DNA of 64,000 bases, taken from the NCBI GenBank assembly GCA_027306785.1, contig DAHUZB010000033.1:39101-103100 (forward strand), given 5' to 3'. Shown piece by piece: positions 25,626 through 34,310 of this stretch. Within the stretch, counting starts at the first letter, position 1. The number at the start of each line of letters is the position of its first letter. The translations under genes were made by a program, and so were the position numbers. Source of the DNA: Vulcanimicrobiota bacterium. Its GTDB lineage: Bacteria > Vulcanimicrobiota > Vulcanimicrobiia > Vulcanimicrobiales > Vulcanimicrobiaceae. The notes beneath the pieces are model-generated. The model did not search any database, was not told the DNA's origin, and saw only the letters and a program-made list of their open reading frames with translations.

Positions 25626-26428
25626 CGCCCGTGATCCTGCTGATCGGCGATGCGCAAATGCAGGCGCTCGCGCACGTGCTGCGCTCGCTCGAAGGCGTGG
25701 CGCGTTCGTACGAGGTGCGCCATCGCGAGGCGGGCGACGCATCGATCGCAAGCGACGTCGAGCGGGCGGCATACGTGGTGGAGCAGTCGGCGGCGCGCGG
25801 ACGCGAGCGTCGGGACCGGCGCGGCAAAACCCACGTGATCGTGCTCCCCGCGGTGCAGTTCCATTTGCTCTGGCCGCTTGCCGCGCCCAATCCGTTCGAT
25901 CGTGCGGGCGAGCGACCGTGGTGCGACACCTTCGTCGTCGCGGCCCGCAGACAGAACGTGGCCGCGGGCGACGTGCTTGCGGCCTACGAGAGCACGGAGT
26001 GGAATGCGTCGTGGCCCGATCTCGACGCGTTCTTCGCCGCCACGACGACGCTGCTGCTCGGCGCCGACGCGAAGGCCGACGTGAAGATCGGATCGTTCGT
26101 GCTCAAGCACTTTCGCAAGCGCCGCCTTTTTTGGGCGCCGAACGCTCCGAGCAATCTGCTTCTCGGCGAACTCGCGTTTCGCGTGCTGCACGCCTGCTTC
26201 GGCCGCGAGATGCCGGTGACGCGCGAGGAACTCACGCAGACCGTCGCGGCACTCGGCGCGCGCGAGCTGATGCAGAGCGCGACGCTTCCGATCGATCCTC
26301 GGGTGGCGACGCATTTCGGTCTCGAATGGTACGAGCGGTATGAAGGCGATCCGTCACGCGGCGAGCCCGCCGCCTTTGCGCAGTACGTGCGCGAGATGAT
26401 CGACGCGGCATACGAGACGCCCCGATGA
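25622..26428 (+). CDS. WcbI-like protein with altered active-site motif
   Basis: A 268-aa protein started at TTG 25622. It shares with the next gene the order of elements: an N-terminal strand-loop (ILLIGDAQMQALAHVL), AVQFHLLWPLAAPNPFDR, a KHFRKRRLFWAPNAPSNLLLG segment and LPIDPRVATHFGLEWYERYE. WcbI proteins are SGNH-related acyltransferases of capsule loci, with GNCQ at the N-terminus. Here that motif reads GDAQ, so the conserved cysteine is absent. It may have lost catalysis or act as a partner of the second copy. Family assignment relies on the similarity to its neighbour. Confidence 0.7.
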   Translation: MTPVILLIGDAQMQALAHVLRSLEGVARSYEVRHREAGDASIASDVERAAYVVEQSAARGRERRDRRGKTHVIVLPAVQFHLLWPLAAPNPFDRAGERPWCDTFVVAARRQNVAAGDVLAAYESTEWNASWPDLDAFFAATTTLLLGADAKADVKIGSFVLKHFRKRRLFWAPNAPSNLLLGELAFRVLHACFGREMPVTREELTQTVAALGARELMQSATLPIDPRVATHFGLEWYERYEGDPSRGEPAAFAQYVREMIDAAYETPR

Positions 26429-27321
26429 GAGCGCGACGCGGTGCGCTGGGAACGGCCATCGTCTACGGCAATTGCCAGGGCGAAGCGATTGCGAGCACGC
26501 TGAAGGCGGACGCGCATATCGCCGCACTGCTCAAGACCGTCTATCTGCGTAGTTTCGAGAATCCGCTGCTCGGTGCGTCGACGCTCCCGCAGCGCATTGT
26601 GGGCTCGGCCGTGCTGCTCTGGGAGCAGCACGATCTCGTCCGCTTTCCGCACGCCGCCGGATTGCGCGCCGACGTGCTCGCGCTCACCTTTCCGTCGATG
26701 GATTCCAATCTGCTCTTTCCGTTCACGGTGGGAAATCCGTATGACATCGCCGATCGCGAGTTTCCGCACGGACGTTTCCACTATGCCGATCGCGCGATCA
26801 TCCGTGCGATCGATCGCGGTATGAATCGCGACGACGTGCTCGAGTACTATCTCACCCGTTGGGACGACTATAAGATCGATCTCGATCGTCTCGCCCAGAT
26901 CGAAGCGGCTCGCACGCAGGCGCGTGACGGTCACTGCGACGTGCGCATCGGCGACGTGATCGGCGCGAACATGCGCACGCGGCGTCTCTTCTGGACGACG
27001 AACCACCCGACGCCGTTTCTGCTCGGCGCGCTGGTCGAGCGGCTGCTCGCGGCTTCGGAATCGCTCGCGCCGTCGCTCGCCGATGCCGACATTGAAGCGA
27101 CGATGGTCGGCTATTTCGGAGAAAAAGGGCCGCTCGGTGCGGTGAGCACGCCGATTCATCCACGCGTCGCCGAACATCTTGGCCTCGAGTGGTACGACCC
27201 GAACGAGCGCTATCCCATTTGGGACGGCACGCTCTGCAGCTACGAAGAGTATTACGCGGCGATGATCGATTGGTCGTTCCGCGTGCGCGAGATGACGCGC
27301 GAACGCGTTAGCGAGGGCTGA
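26425..27321 (+). CDS. WcbI-family polysaccharide acyltransferase-like protein
   Basis: A 298-aa protein with the WcbI start motif IVYGNCQGEAIASTL (GNCQ intact), LLWEQHD, FPFTVGNPYDIADREFPHG, RRLFWTTNHPTPFLLGAL and STPIHPRVAEHLGLEWYDPN. WcbI of Burkholderia capsule loci binds CoA and is a putative acetyltransferase. This is the last gene of the nine-gene overlapping operon. Its 3' end overlaps the convergent GT2-GT4 gene by 14 bp. Together with ACP, AMP ligase and hexapeptide transferase it suggests acyl decoration of the surface glycan. Confidence 0.8.
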   Translation: MRARRGALGTAIVYGNCQGEAIASTLKADAHIAALLKTVYLRSFENPLLGASTLPQRIVGSAVLLWEQHDLVRFPHAAGLRADVLALTFPSMDSNLLFPFTVGNPYDIADREFPHGRFHYADRAIIRAIDRGMNRDDVLEYYLTRWDDYKIDLDRLAQIEAARTQARDGHCDVRIGDVIGANMRTRRLFWTTNHPTPFLLGALVERLLAASESLAPSLADADIEATMVGYFGEKGPLGAVSTPIHPRVAEHLGLEWYDPNERYPIWDGTLCSYEEYYAAMIDWSFRVREMTRERVSEG

Positions 27322-29512
27322 GCGCGCCTTCGAGCAGATCGCGCAGCATCGCGGTCATCGTCTCGCCGACGGCGCGCGGGCTGAACGGCGCGACCGCGTC
27401 GAGCGCGCGCTCGGCGATCGCGGTGCGGGTGTGCGGTTCGCGCAGCAAGCGCAGCGTGGCGCGCGCGAAGCTCGCGGCGCCGTTTGCGATCAGGCAATCC
27501 ACGCCGTCGGTCAGATCGAAGCCTTCGACCGCGATGTCGGTGAGCACGCACGGGAGCCCGTAGGCGAGCGCCTGTCCCACTTTGCCTTTGATTCCGGCAC
27601 CGTACCGCAACGGCGCGACGAAAACGCGGCTTTCGCGGAAATATCCGGAGACGTCGTGCACGTAGCCGGGAACGCGCACGCGATCGTTCGCGAGCGCGCG
27701 CACGCTCTCGGGCGGATTGCTGCCGAGGAGATGGAGCACGGTCTCGGGGGCATCGCGCCAGATCGTCGGCATGATCTCGCGGCAGAGCCAGAGCGCCGCG
27801 TCGACGTTCGGGTGATGGTTGTAACCGCCGATGAAGAGGATGCCCGAGGTCGCCTCGAACGCGGGGATGCGATCGACCTCGGGCGGGTGCACCGAGGAGA
27901 TCACGTGGACGTTGCGGATCCCGCGCGCGCGAAGGAGCTCGCGCTCGCACGCGGTCACGACGACCGTGGCATCGGCGGTGCGCGCCGCGTCGAGTTCGAG
28001 TGCCTCGGCCTGTTTCCAGGCGGTATCGTCGCTGCGGCCCTCCACCTCCGCCTGACGCCGGAGGCGGACGAAGTGCAGGTCGATCGTGTCGTAGATCAGC
28101 TTCGTCGCGGGATTGCGCGCGATGTCGGCGGCGTACTTCGCAAAGAGTTCGGGCCGGCAAATCCATGCGGCGTCGAGTAGCGGAAGCACTTCGTCGATAG
28201 CTTCCCGCATCGTCCGCCCGCCTTCGGTGTGGTAGAGCACCTCGATCCCGAGCGCTTGCAGTTCACTCGTGTAGGGCTGGAGCGCGGCGTAGTTGTCGGG
28301 CAGAAACATCACGTGGTAGCCCGACTCGCGCATGATCCGCAGCAGGTGGAGCATGCGCAACGACCCCGCATCGCGGTCGTACAGCGGCACGTGCGAATCG
28401 ATCACCAGAATCGCCGCGCCCGTGCGCAGGCGGCGAGCCGCGGCCGGCACCGCGGTGCGTTCGCCCGCGGCGTGCGCTCGCAACGCCTCGGCCCATTTCT
28501 CTCGAAACTTCGGGCGATTGATCTCTTGGAATCGTTTGGTGCCGCTTGTCACCTCGGTGCCGCTCGTCACGCCTTCGTGATGCACGACCTCGGAGCGCGG
28601 TTCGTAGACGACCCGTTGGCCGCGCGCGCGCAGCGCGAAGCAGAGATCGGTATCTTCGTAGTACGCGGGCGCGTACGCGGACGAGAAACCGCCGATCTCG
28701 CGGAAGAGATCGGCGCGTACGAGCAGCGAGGCTCCCGAGCAATAATCCACGTTGCGCGCATAGCCGTAGCGCGCGTCGCGCGGATCGTCGCCGCGCCCGT
28801 AGTTCCAACCGGTGCCGTCGCGCCAGATGATGCCGCCCGCTTCTTGGAGCGTGCCGTCGGGATAGATGAGTTTCGATCCGACCGCACCGATCTCGCCGTC
28901 GCTCTCGATGCGCGAGACGAGGGCGCGCAGCCAGCCGTCGCGCACCTCGGTGTCGTTGTTGAGGAAGTAGATGAAGCGTCCGCGAGCACGCGCCGCGCCG
29001 ACATTGCATGCGCCCACGAAACCGCGGTTGATGCCGTCGCCGAGTACGACGAGGCCGTCGAGCGCGTGCAGCGCTTCGGCCGTATCGTCGCTCGACCCGT
29101 CGTCGACCACGATGATCTCGACCGGGATGCCGTCGCAGCCGGAGCGTGCGAGCGAGAGCAGGCAGCGCTGCGTGACGCCGAGGTGATTGTAGACCGGGAT
29201 CACGATCGAAACGACGGCTGCGCCGCGCTGCGCGGCGTCGGCCGCGAAGGCGGTCCAGGCGCGTTCGAGTGATATCTCGATCGACGGATCGTCGAACGAT
29301 GCGAGCACGGGCGGCGGCGCGCCGAGTTCGCGCGCGTCGGGCGGTACGCCCGCGACCAGCGCCTTGAACGAACGCCAGAGCGTGCGCAGCGCGAAGAAGC
29401 GGCTGCGGCGCACGAGCGCGTAATCGCGTTCGAGCGCTTGCGCGAGGCGGTGCTGCTCGGCGTAGGCGTCGAGCGCCTGCGCGAGCTCGGCGTCGGTCGT
29501 GCGTTCGTTCAT
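27308..29512 (-). CDS. Bifunctional GT2-GT4 glycosyltransferase
   Basis: A 734-aa protein started at MNERTTDAEL (ATG 29512). The GT2 domain (about 98-330) has VVSIVIPVYNHLGVTQRCLLSL, IVVDDGSSDDTAE, INRGFVGACNVGA, FLNNDTEVRDGWL, AGGIIWRDG and YYEDTDLCFALRARG. The GT4 domain (about 355-725) has IDSHVPLYDRDAGSLRML, YDTIDLHFVRLRRQAE, GGYNHHPNVDAALW and VAPLRYGAGIKGKVGQALAYGLP. A 60-residue N-terminal helix precedes the catalytic part. It overlaps the upstream coiled-coil gene by 4 nt. It is a paralogue of the gene at 14357-16429, with better preserved GT2 motifs. A shorter start downstream is possible, but the longer upstream frame to 30100 is not supported. Confidence 0.9.
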   Translation of the reverse strand: MNERTTDAELAQALDAYAEQHRLAQALERDYALVRRSRFFALRTLWRSFKALVAGVPPDARELGAPPPVLASFDDPSIEISLERAWTAFAADAAQRGAAVVSIVIPVYNHLGVTQRCLLSLARSGCDGIPVEIIVVDDGSSDDTAEALHALDGLVVLGDGINRGFVGACNVGAARARGRFIYFLNNDTEVRDGWLRALVSRIESDGEIGAVGSKLIYPDGTLQEAGGIIWRDGTGWNYGRGDDPRDARYGYARNVDYCSGASLLVRADLFREIGGFSSAYAPAYYEDTDLCFALRARGQRVVYEPRSEVVHHEGVTSGTEVTSGTKRFQEINRPKFREKWAEALRAHAAGERTAVPAAARRLRTGAAILVIDSHVPLYDRDAGSLRMLHLLRIMRESGYHVMFLPDNYAALQPYTSELQALGIEVLYHTEGGRTMREAIDEVLPLLDAAWICRPELFAKYAADIARNPATKLIYDTIDLHFVRLRRQAEVEGRSDDTAWKQAEALELDAARTADATVVVTACERELLRARGIRNVHVISSVHPPEVDRIPAFEATSGILFIGGYNHHPNVDAALWLCREIMPTIWRDAPETVLHLLGSNPPESVRALANDRVRVPGYVHDVSGYFRESRVFVAPLRYGAGIKGKVGQALAYGLPCVLTDIAVEGFDLTDGVDCLIANGAASFARATLRLLREPHTRTAIAERALDAVAPFSPRAVGETMTAMLRDLLEGALSPR

Positions 29513-29838
29513 CGGCGCCGCGCACCGCGAAAGAGGCGTTTGAGCTTCCACACCGTGCCGCGTTGCGTCTCGTCGATCAGGCGGGCATAGATTTCGGCGC
29601 GTGCGCGTGCGTCTTCCGCGGCGGCGCGCACGAAGCGCAGAAAGCGCCCGCGCAGATCGGCGAGTTCGACGCTCAGGCGGCGATTCGCGGCGCGGAGGCG
29701 GTCGCATTCGGCCTCGCGCTCGGCGAGTCGGACTTCGAGCTCGCGAACGCGTCGACGCAGCGCCGAGGCAGAACGAATCGGCGCGGCCGTAGTATCGGAC
29801 GCGCTTCGTCGTGCGAGACCCGTGTAGCGCGCCGACAT
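29509..29838 (-). CDS. Small coiled-coil protein
   Basis: A 109-aa basic protein. Residues about 25-65 (LRRRVRELEVRLAEREAECDRLRAANRRL) form a heptad-like coiled coil, followed by a helical basic tail (RGTVWKLKRLFRGARRR). It overlaps the GT2-GT4 gene by ATGA, so both are coupled. Coiled-coil segments are often fused to such glycosyltransferases, so it may tether or dimerise the enzyme. No named family recognised. Confidence 0.6.
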   Translation of the reverse strand: MSARYTGLARRSASDTTAAPIRSASALRRRVRELEVRLAEREAECDRLRAANRRLSVELADLRGRFLRFVRAAAEDARARAEIYARLIDETQRGTVWKLKRLFRGARRR

Positions 29839-29910
29839 CAGCTGAGCGTGTGCGTTCGTGTGCGACGACGTGGAAACCCTTGTCGCAACGGAGCGGTGAG
29901 GTACAAAGAC

Positions 29911-30657
29911 CTAGTTGCGCGCGGATTCGGAGAGCGCGTGGTAGGCCGCTACGACGGCACGCGGATCGCCGAGTCCCGCCACGCGGCCGCGATCGAGCCA
30001 GAGGGCCACGTCGCACCAATGCTCCACGATCGCCGCGCTGTGGGTGACGAGCACGACCGTCTTGCCGCGCGCGCGAAACTCGGCGATCGCATCCATGCAC
30101 TTTTTCGCAAAAGCTTCATCGCCGACGGCGAGCACTTCATCGAGCAGCAAAATATCGGGATCGACGCAGATCGCGCACGCGAAGGCCAGGCGCATCATCA
30201 TGCCCGTCGAGTACGTACGGATCGGGGCCTCGAAGAACTCGCCGATCTCGGCGAAAGCGGCGATGGCGGGCAGGCGTGCGTCCGCCTCGCGGCGCGTCAT
30301 GCCGAGCATGAGCAGCTCGATGCGGGCGCCTTCGCGTCCGGTGAGATCGGGATGGAAGCCGGTTCCGAGCGAGAGCACCGCGGCGATGGAGCCCTCGATC
30401 GCGATCGCGCCCCGATCGGGTTTCAGAATCCCCGCGAGCAGGCGAAGCAGCGTCGTCTTCCCCGAACCGTTGCGGCCGATGACGCCCAGCATCGATCCGT
30501 GCTCGATGCCGAACGACACGTCGGTGAGCGCGTGCACGATCGTGCGTTCGGGAGGCCGGAGCGAACGGATCACGAGATCTTTGAGCGTCGCGTGCTGCGG
30601 TACGCCCGAGAGACGGAACGATTTCGAGATGCCGTCGGCGCGAATGCTCTCGATCAT
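29911..30657 (-). CDS. wzt: ABC transporter ATPase of the Wzt/TagH polysaccharide-export type
   Basis: A 248-aa ATPase started at ATG 30657. It has Walker A GRNGSGKTTLLRLLAG, the family-typical SLGTGFHPDLTGRE, signature YSTGMMMRLAFACAI, Walker B ILLLDEVLAVGDEAF and H-loop VTHSAAIV. There is no C-terminal carbohydrate-binding domain, so chain-end recognition (as in O9a Wzt) is not expected; it is closer to TagH or simple Wzt. It drives export of lipid-linked polysaccharide. It overlaps the permease gene by 4 nt. Confidence 0.93.
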   Translation of the reverse strand: MIESIRADGISKSFRLSGVPQHATLKDLVIRSLRPPERTIVHALTDVSFGIEHGSMLGVIGRNGSGKTTLLRLLAGILKPDRGAIAIEGSIAAVLSLGTGFHPDLTGREGARIELLMLGMTRREADARLPAIAAFAEIGEFFEAPIRTYSTGMMMRLAFACAICVDPDILLLDEVLAVGDEAFAKKCMDAIAEFRARGKTVVLVTHSAAIVEHWCDVALWLDRGRVAGLGDPRAVVAAYHALSESARN

Positions 30658-31448
30658 ACGTACTGGCTGAACGCGTCCTGCGAACGCGCGAAGGCGAAGA
30701 GGCCGAGCGCGAGCACGACGACGCCGAAGATGAGCGCATAGGCGAGATCGGCCGCCGAGGGGAGCCGATTCGCGTAAAAGATGTCCTGATAGGCGGTCAT
30801 GAGCGCGGCGAGCGGATTCCACACCACGAGCGCTTGAAAGCTCGCCGGCACCTGGGCGCGCGTGTAGAAGACCGGCGTGAGATAGAAGAGCACCGTGAGC
30901 GCGTAGGTGGCCAGTTGCTGGAGATCGCGGTAGAAGACGTTCGCGGTGGCGAGCAGCAGCACGACGCCCGCGATTACGATGGCTTGGATCGCGACGACGA
31001 TCGGCAGCGCGAGCAGCGCGAAACCGACGTGCACGTGAAACGCGAGCAGAAACGCGAGCAGCACCGGCAGCGAAAAGAGAAAGTTGAGACCGTTCGAGAG
31101 CACCGGAACGATCGGCAGCACGATCGTGGGGAAGAGCGTGCGTCCCACGTACATGCGTCCGTCGAGAATCGAGGTGGTCCCGGCCAGCACCGCGCCCGAG
31201 ACCCAGCCCCACGGCATCAGCCCGGCCAGCAGGTAGATCGCGTAGTGCGGTACCTGAATGCGAAAATAAACGGAAAAGACGAGTGCGTAAATCGCCATGA
31301 AGAGGAGCGGATTCAGCAACGTCCAGGCATAGCCGAGCAGCGAGCCGCGATAGCGCAGGCGCAGATCGCGCAGCACGAGCTCCGCGATGAGCGAGCGATA
31401 TTTCCAGAGGGCGGGCGATGCGGTCTGTTCGGGCAACCGAGTCTCCAA
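30654..31448 (-). CDS. wzm: ABC-2 type polysaccharide export permease (Wzm/TagG-like)
   Basis: A 264-aa integral membrane protein with six helices. The N-terminal cytosolic stretch LIAELVLRDLRLRYRGSLLGYAWTLLNPLLFMAIYALVFSVYFRI is the hallmark of Wzm/TagG permeases, and the helix-3 to helix-6 region (LFYLTPVFYTRAQVPASFQALVVWNPLAALMTAYQDIFY) agrees. It pairs with the ATPase encoded immediately downstream. The presence of a Wzm/Wzt pair argues for ABC-dependent rather than Wzx/Wzy export for at least one glycan of this locus. Confidence 0.93.
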   Translation of the reverse strand: METRLPEQTASPALWKYRSLIAELVLRDLRLRYRGSLLGYAWTLLNPLLFMAIYALVFSVYFRIQVPHYAIYLLAGLMPWGWVSGAVLAGTTSILDGRMYVGRTLFPTIVLPIVPVLSNGLNFLFSLPVLLAFLLAFHVHVGFALLALPIVVAIQAIVIAGVVLLLATANVFYRDLQQLATYALTVLFYLTPVFYTRAQVPASFQALVVWNPLAALMTAYQDIFYANRLPSAADLAYALIFGVVVLALGLFAFARSQDAFSQYV

Positions 31449-31496
31449 CGGGGCGCGTCAAGGTTTCATCCGTATGCGCGAGAAGCCTGCCACGCA

Positions 31497-32402
31497 ATGC
31501 GGGTGCTGATTTCGTTGTGTAACGAGGAGCGCGATCCGGAGCGCGGTTTGCTGCTCTACGATGTCGCGCGCGCCGAGGGACGTTGGATTCCGGTCGGCAC
31601 CGCGGAGCGCATCATGGGCACGCGCGGCATCTGCGTGCGCGGCACCACGCTTTACGCACTCTACACCGTGGGCTGGCACGAGACGCGCATCGTTTCGTAC
31701 GACCTGCGCGGGCCGATACCGACGCCGATCACCGACACGCGGTTGGCGGAGGTGACGGATCCGCATTCGCTCTGTGTCTTTCGCGATCGGCTGCTCGTCG
31801 CGTCGACCGGCACCGACGAGATCATCGCCTACGATCTGGTCGGCGACGCACCCGATGAATTCGGCGAGACGTTTTGGCGCGCGAGCGGCGAGGGCGCCGA
31901 CGTGCACCACGTCAACGGCGTCTGCGCCGACGACGAGCGCGTGCTCGTCTCCGCCTTCGGCCCGCGTTCCGGCGAGTTTTGGAGCAGCGCCGAGAATGGC
32001 TACGTGGAGGACGCGCTGGCGGGCACGTTCGCGTTTCGCGGCATCTATCATCCGCATAGTCCGCGCATCTTCGCGGGCGTTCCGTACGTGCTCGAATCCT
32101 CGCGTCAACGGCTGCGCCGCAAAGGCGACGAGGCGGTCACGATCGGCGGCTACGTGCGCGGGCTCGACCGCGCGTGCGACGGAACGCTGGCGATCGGCAC
32201 CAACGCCGCGCGTCGCGTCTCGCGCAGCCGCGGCGTCGTCACCAATTCGACGAACCCGGAGAATGCCGACGGCGAGCCGGTGGGCAGCGCCTCGCTCGTG
32301 CTCCTCGCGCCCGACGGCGCGGAGCGCACGGTGGTCGATCTCGACGCCTTCGGACGCGAGGTCTACGACGTGCTCGTGCTGCCCGAGCCGCATTCTACCT
32401 AA
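31497..32402 (+). CDS. DUF4915/TIGR03032-like beta-propeller protein
   Basis: A 301-aa protein started at ATG 31497, divergent from the ABC genes. It has propeller-like repeats (RGICVRGTTLYALY, HSLCVFRDRLLVASTGTDEIIAYDL) and the motifs ADVHHVNGVCADDERVLVSAFG and YHPHSPRIFAGVPYVLESSRQRL, which resemble the H-x-N and PHSPR segments of DUF4915 proteins. Function unknown; such proteins occur in polysaccharide and secondary-metabolite loci. No export signal is seen. Confidence 0.6.
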   Translation: MRVLISLCNEERDPERGLLLYDVARAEGRWIPVGTAERIMGTRGICVRGTTLYALYTVGWHETRIVSYDLRGPIPTPITDTRLAEVTDPHSLCVFRDRLLVASTGTDEIIAYDLVGDAPDEFGETFWRASGEGADVHHVNGVCADDERVLVSAFGPRSGEFWSSAENGYVEDALAGTFAFRGIYHPHSPRIFAGVPYVLESSRQRLRRKGDEAVTIGGYVRGLDRACDGTLAIGTNAARRVSRSRGVVTNSTNPENADGEPVGSASLVLLAPDGAERTVVDLDAFGREVYDVLVLPEPHST

Positions 32403-32430
32403 CCGCTAGGTCCGCCGGGCCGCCCCCTGG

Positions 32431-32436
32431 TATAAC
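32431..32436 (+). promoter_or_regulatory. Candidate -10 element for a leaderless transketolase transcript
   Basis: TATAAC ends 7 nt before the ATG of the transketolase N-subunit, and no Shine-Dalgarno is present between. This spacing is typical of leaderless mRNAs, in which transcription starts at the initiator ATG. No convincing -35 is seen. Confidence 0.4.
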
Positions 32437-32443
32437 CGGCCTC

Positions 32444-33301
32444 ATGCAGAGCCTGACCCCCGAGCGCCGCAAGGAGCTCGAACTCAAGGCGAACGACGTC
32501 CGGCAGGGCATTATTCGTTCGCTTCTTTCCGCGGGCTCCGGTCACTCGGCCGGATCGCTCGACATGGCGGATATCTTCACCGCCCTCTACGGTGCCGTGC
32601 TGCGCCACGATCCGGCGCGCCCGGACTGGCCCGATCGCGACCGTCTGCTGCTCTCGTGCGGACACATCGCGCCCGTTCGTTACGCGGCGATGGCGAATTT
32701 CGGATACTTTCCGGTCGAGGAGCTACTGACGCTCCGCAAATTCGGATCGCGTCTGCAAGGTCACCCGGAACGCGTGAAGTTGCCGGCGCTCGAATCCACC
32801 TCGGGGCCGCTCGGCGAAGGGCTCGCGCAAGGCGTCGGCATGGCGCTTGCCGCCAAGCTCGACCAGAAAGACTATCGCGTCTACGTGATCACCTCGGACG
32901 CCGAGCATCAGTGCGGCCTGCATTGGGAAGCGATGATGACCGCGGGTAAGTTCAAGCTGGATAATCTCACCTGCATCATTGACCGGAACTTCATTCAGAT
33001 CGACGGTTCCACCGAAGACGTGATGCCGCTCGAGCCGCTCGCCGAGAAGTACCGCTCGTTCAACTGGGAGGTGCTCGAATGCGACGGTCACGACATGGCC
33101 TCGATTCTCGATGCGTGCGAGCGCGCCAAGCACACGACCGGCAAACCGCAGGTGATCGTCGCCAAGACGATTCCCGGTAAGGGCGTGAGCTACATGGAAG
33201 GCGACTACACCTGGCACGGCAAGCCGCCGAATCAGCAGCAGGCCGACGAAGCGCTGCGCGAACTCTCCGCCGCCCGCGAAAGGATCCTCGCCCATGTCTA
33301 G
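32444..33301 (+). CDS. Transketolase, N-terminal (pyrimidine diphosphate-binding) subunit
   Basis: A 285-aa thiamine-diphosphate-binding half. AGSGHSAGSLDMADIFTALYG, LLLSCGHIAPVRYAAM, TSGPLGEGLAQGVGMALAAKL and the cofactor loop TSDAEHQCGLHWEAMMTAGKFKLDNL are visible. In two-subunit transketolases this half combines with a C-subunit encoded next (8-nt overlap). In the usual G-D-G-x25-NN motif the GDG is replaced by SDA, which is seen in some split members. It could be the housekeeping pentose-phosphate enzyme or serve sugar-precursor supply for the polysaccharide. Confidence 0.9.
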   Translation: MQSLTPERRKELELKANDVRQGIIRSLLSAGSGHSAGSLDMADIFTALYGAVLRHDPARPDWPDRDRLLLSCGHIAPVRYAAMANFGYFPVEELLTLRKFGSRLQGHPERVKLPALESTSGPLGEGLAQGVGMALAAKLDQKDYRVYVITSDAEHQCGLHWEAMMTAGKFKLDNLTCIIDRNFIQIDGSTEDVMPLEPLAEKYRSFNWEVLECDGHDMASILDACERAKHTTGKPQVIVAKTIPGKGVSYMEGDYTWHGKPPNQQQADEALRELSAARERILAHV

Positions 33302-34310
33302 CACGGATGTCATGGATCGCGCCGCGCGGGAGATGCATCTCCTGGACTATCGCAACGGCGCGGAACTCAAGCAGCTTCCCACGCGCAACGGCTTCGGTGA
33401 AGGCCTGATCGAGGCGGGAAATCGCAACGAGAACGTGCTCGCGATCTGCGCCGACCTCGCCGAATCGACGCGCATGGAAGGCTTCAAAAAAGCGCATCCG
33501 GCGCAATATCTCGAGATCGGCGTCGCCGAGCAGATGCTCGTCGCGATGGCGGGCGGCCTCGCCTCGACCGGTAAGGTGCCGTGGATCGCGTCGTACGCGA
33601 TGTTCAATCCGGGGCGCTCGTGGGAGCAAGTGCGCACGATCATGGCGCTCAACGAGACGAACGTGAAGATCGCGGGCGCGCACGCCGGCGTCTCGGTCGG
33701 TCCCGACGGTGCAACGCACCAGGCGATCGAGGACATCGCGATCATGCGCGTGATTCCGCACATGATGGTCGTGGTGCCGTGCGATTCGGTGCAGACGAAG
33801 AAAGCCACGCTCGCGCTCTCCGAAACGTTCGGTCCCGCCTACCTGCGCTTCGCGCGCGAGAAGTCGCCGATCGTGACGACCGAGGAGACGCCGTTCGAGA
33901 TCGGCAAGGCGCAGACGTTCCGCGACGGCGACGACGTCGCGATCGTGGCCTGCGGCATTCTCGTTGCAAACGCGCTCATCGCCGCGGATGAGTTGGCGCG
34001 CGAGGGCATCAACTGCCGCGTCGTCAACAACCACACGGTCAAACCGATGGACGCACCCGCCATCACCGCGGCCGCGCGCGAATGCGGTGCGATCGTGACG
34101 GTCGAGGAGCATCAGGTGCACGCCGGTATGGGCTCGCGCGTCGCCGAGATTCTCGCGGAGTCGCATCCGGTGCCGATCGAATTCGTCGGCGTGCGCGATC
34201 AATTCGGCCAATCGGGCGAACCCACCGAGTTAATCGAGCACTACGGCATGGGGACCGAAGCGATCAAAGCCGCCGCCCGCCGCGCATTCAAGCGCAAAGT
34301 TGCCGGCTAG
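33294..34310 (+). CDS. Transketolase, C-terminal subunit
   Basis: A 338-aa protein with the pyrimidine-binding domain (LPTRNGFGEGLIEAG, ICADLAESTRM, EIGVAEQMLVAMAGGLASTGKVPW, FLRF-type AYLRFAREKSPIV) and the transketolase C-terminal domain (VAIVACGILVANAL, CRVVNNHTVKPMD, VTVEEHQVHAGMGSRVAEIL). The glutamate in GVAEQ is the residue that activates thiamine diphosphate. It overlaps the N-subunit gene by 8 nt. A HicB remnant begins directly after its stop. Confidence 0.93.
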   Translation: MSSTDVMDRAAREMHLLDYRNGAELKQLPTRNGFGEGLIEAGNRNENVLAICADLAESTRMEGFKKAHPAQYLEIGVAEQMLVAMAGGLASTGKVPWIASYAMFNPGRSWEQVRTIMALNETNVKIAGAHAGVSVGPDGATHQAIEDIAIMRVIPHMMVVVPCDSVQTKKATLALSETFGPAYLRFAREKSPIVTTEETPFEIGKAQTFRDGDDVAIVACGILVANALIAADELAREGINCRVVNNHTVKPMDAPAITAAARECGAIVTVEEHQVHAGMGSRVAEILAESHPVPIEFVGVRDQFGQSGEPTELIEHYGMGTEAIKAAARRAFKRKVAG

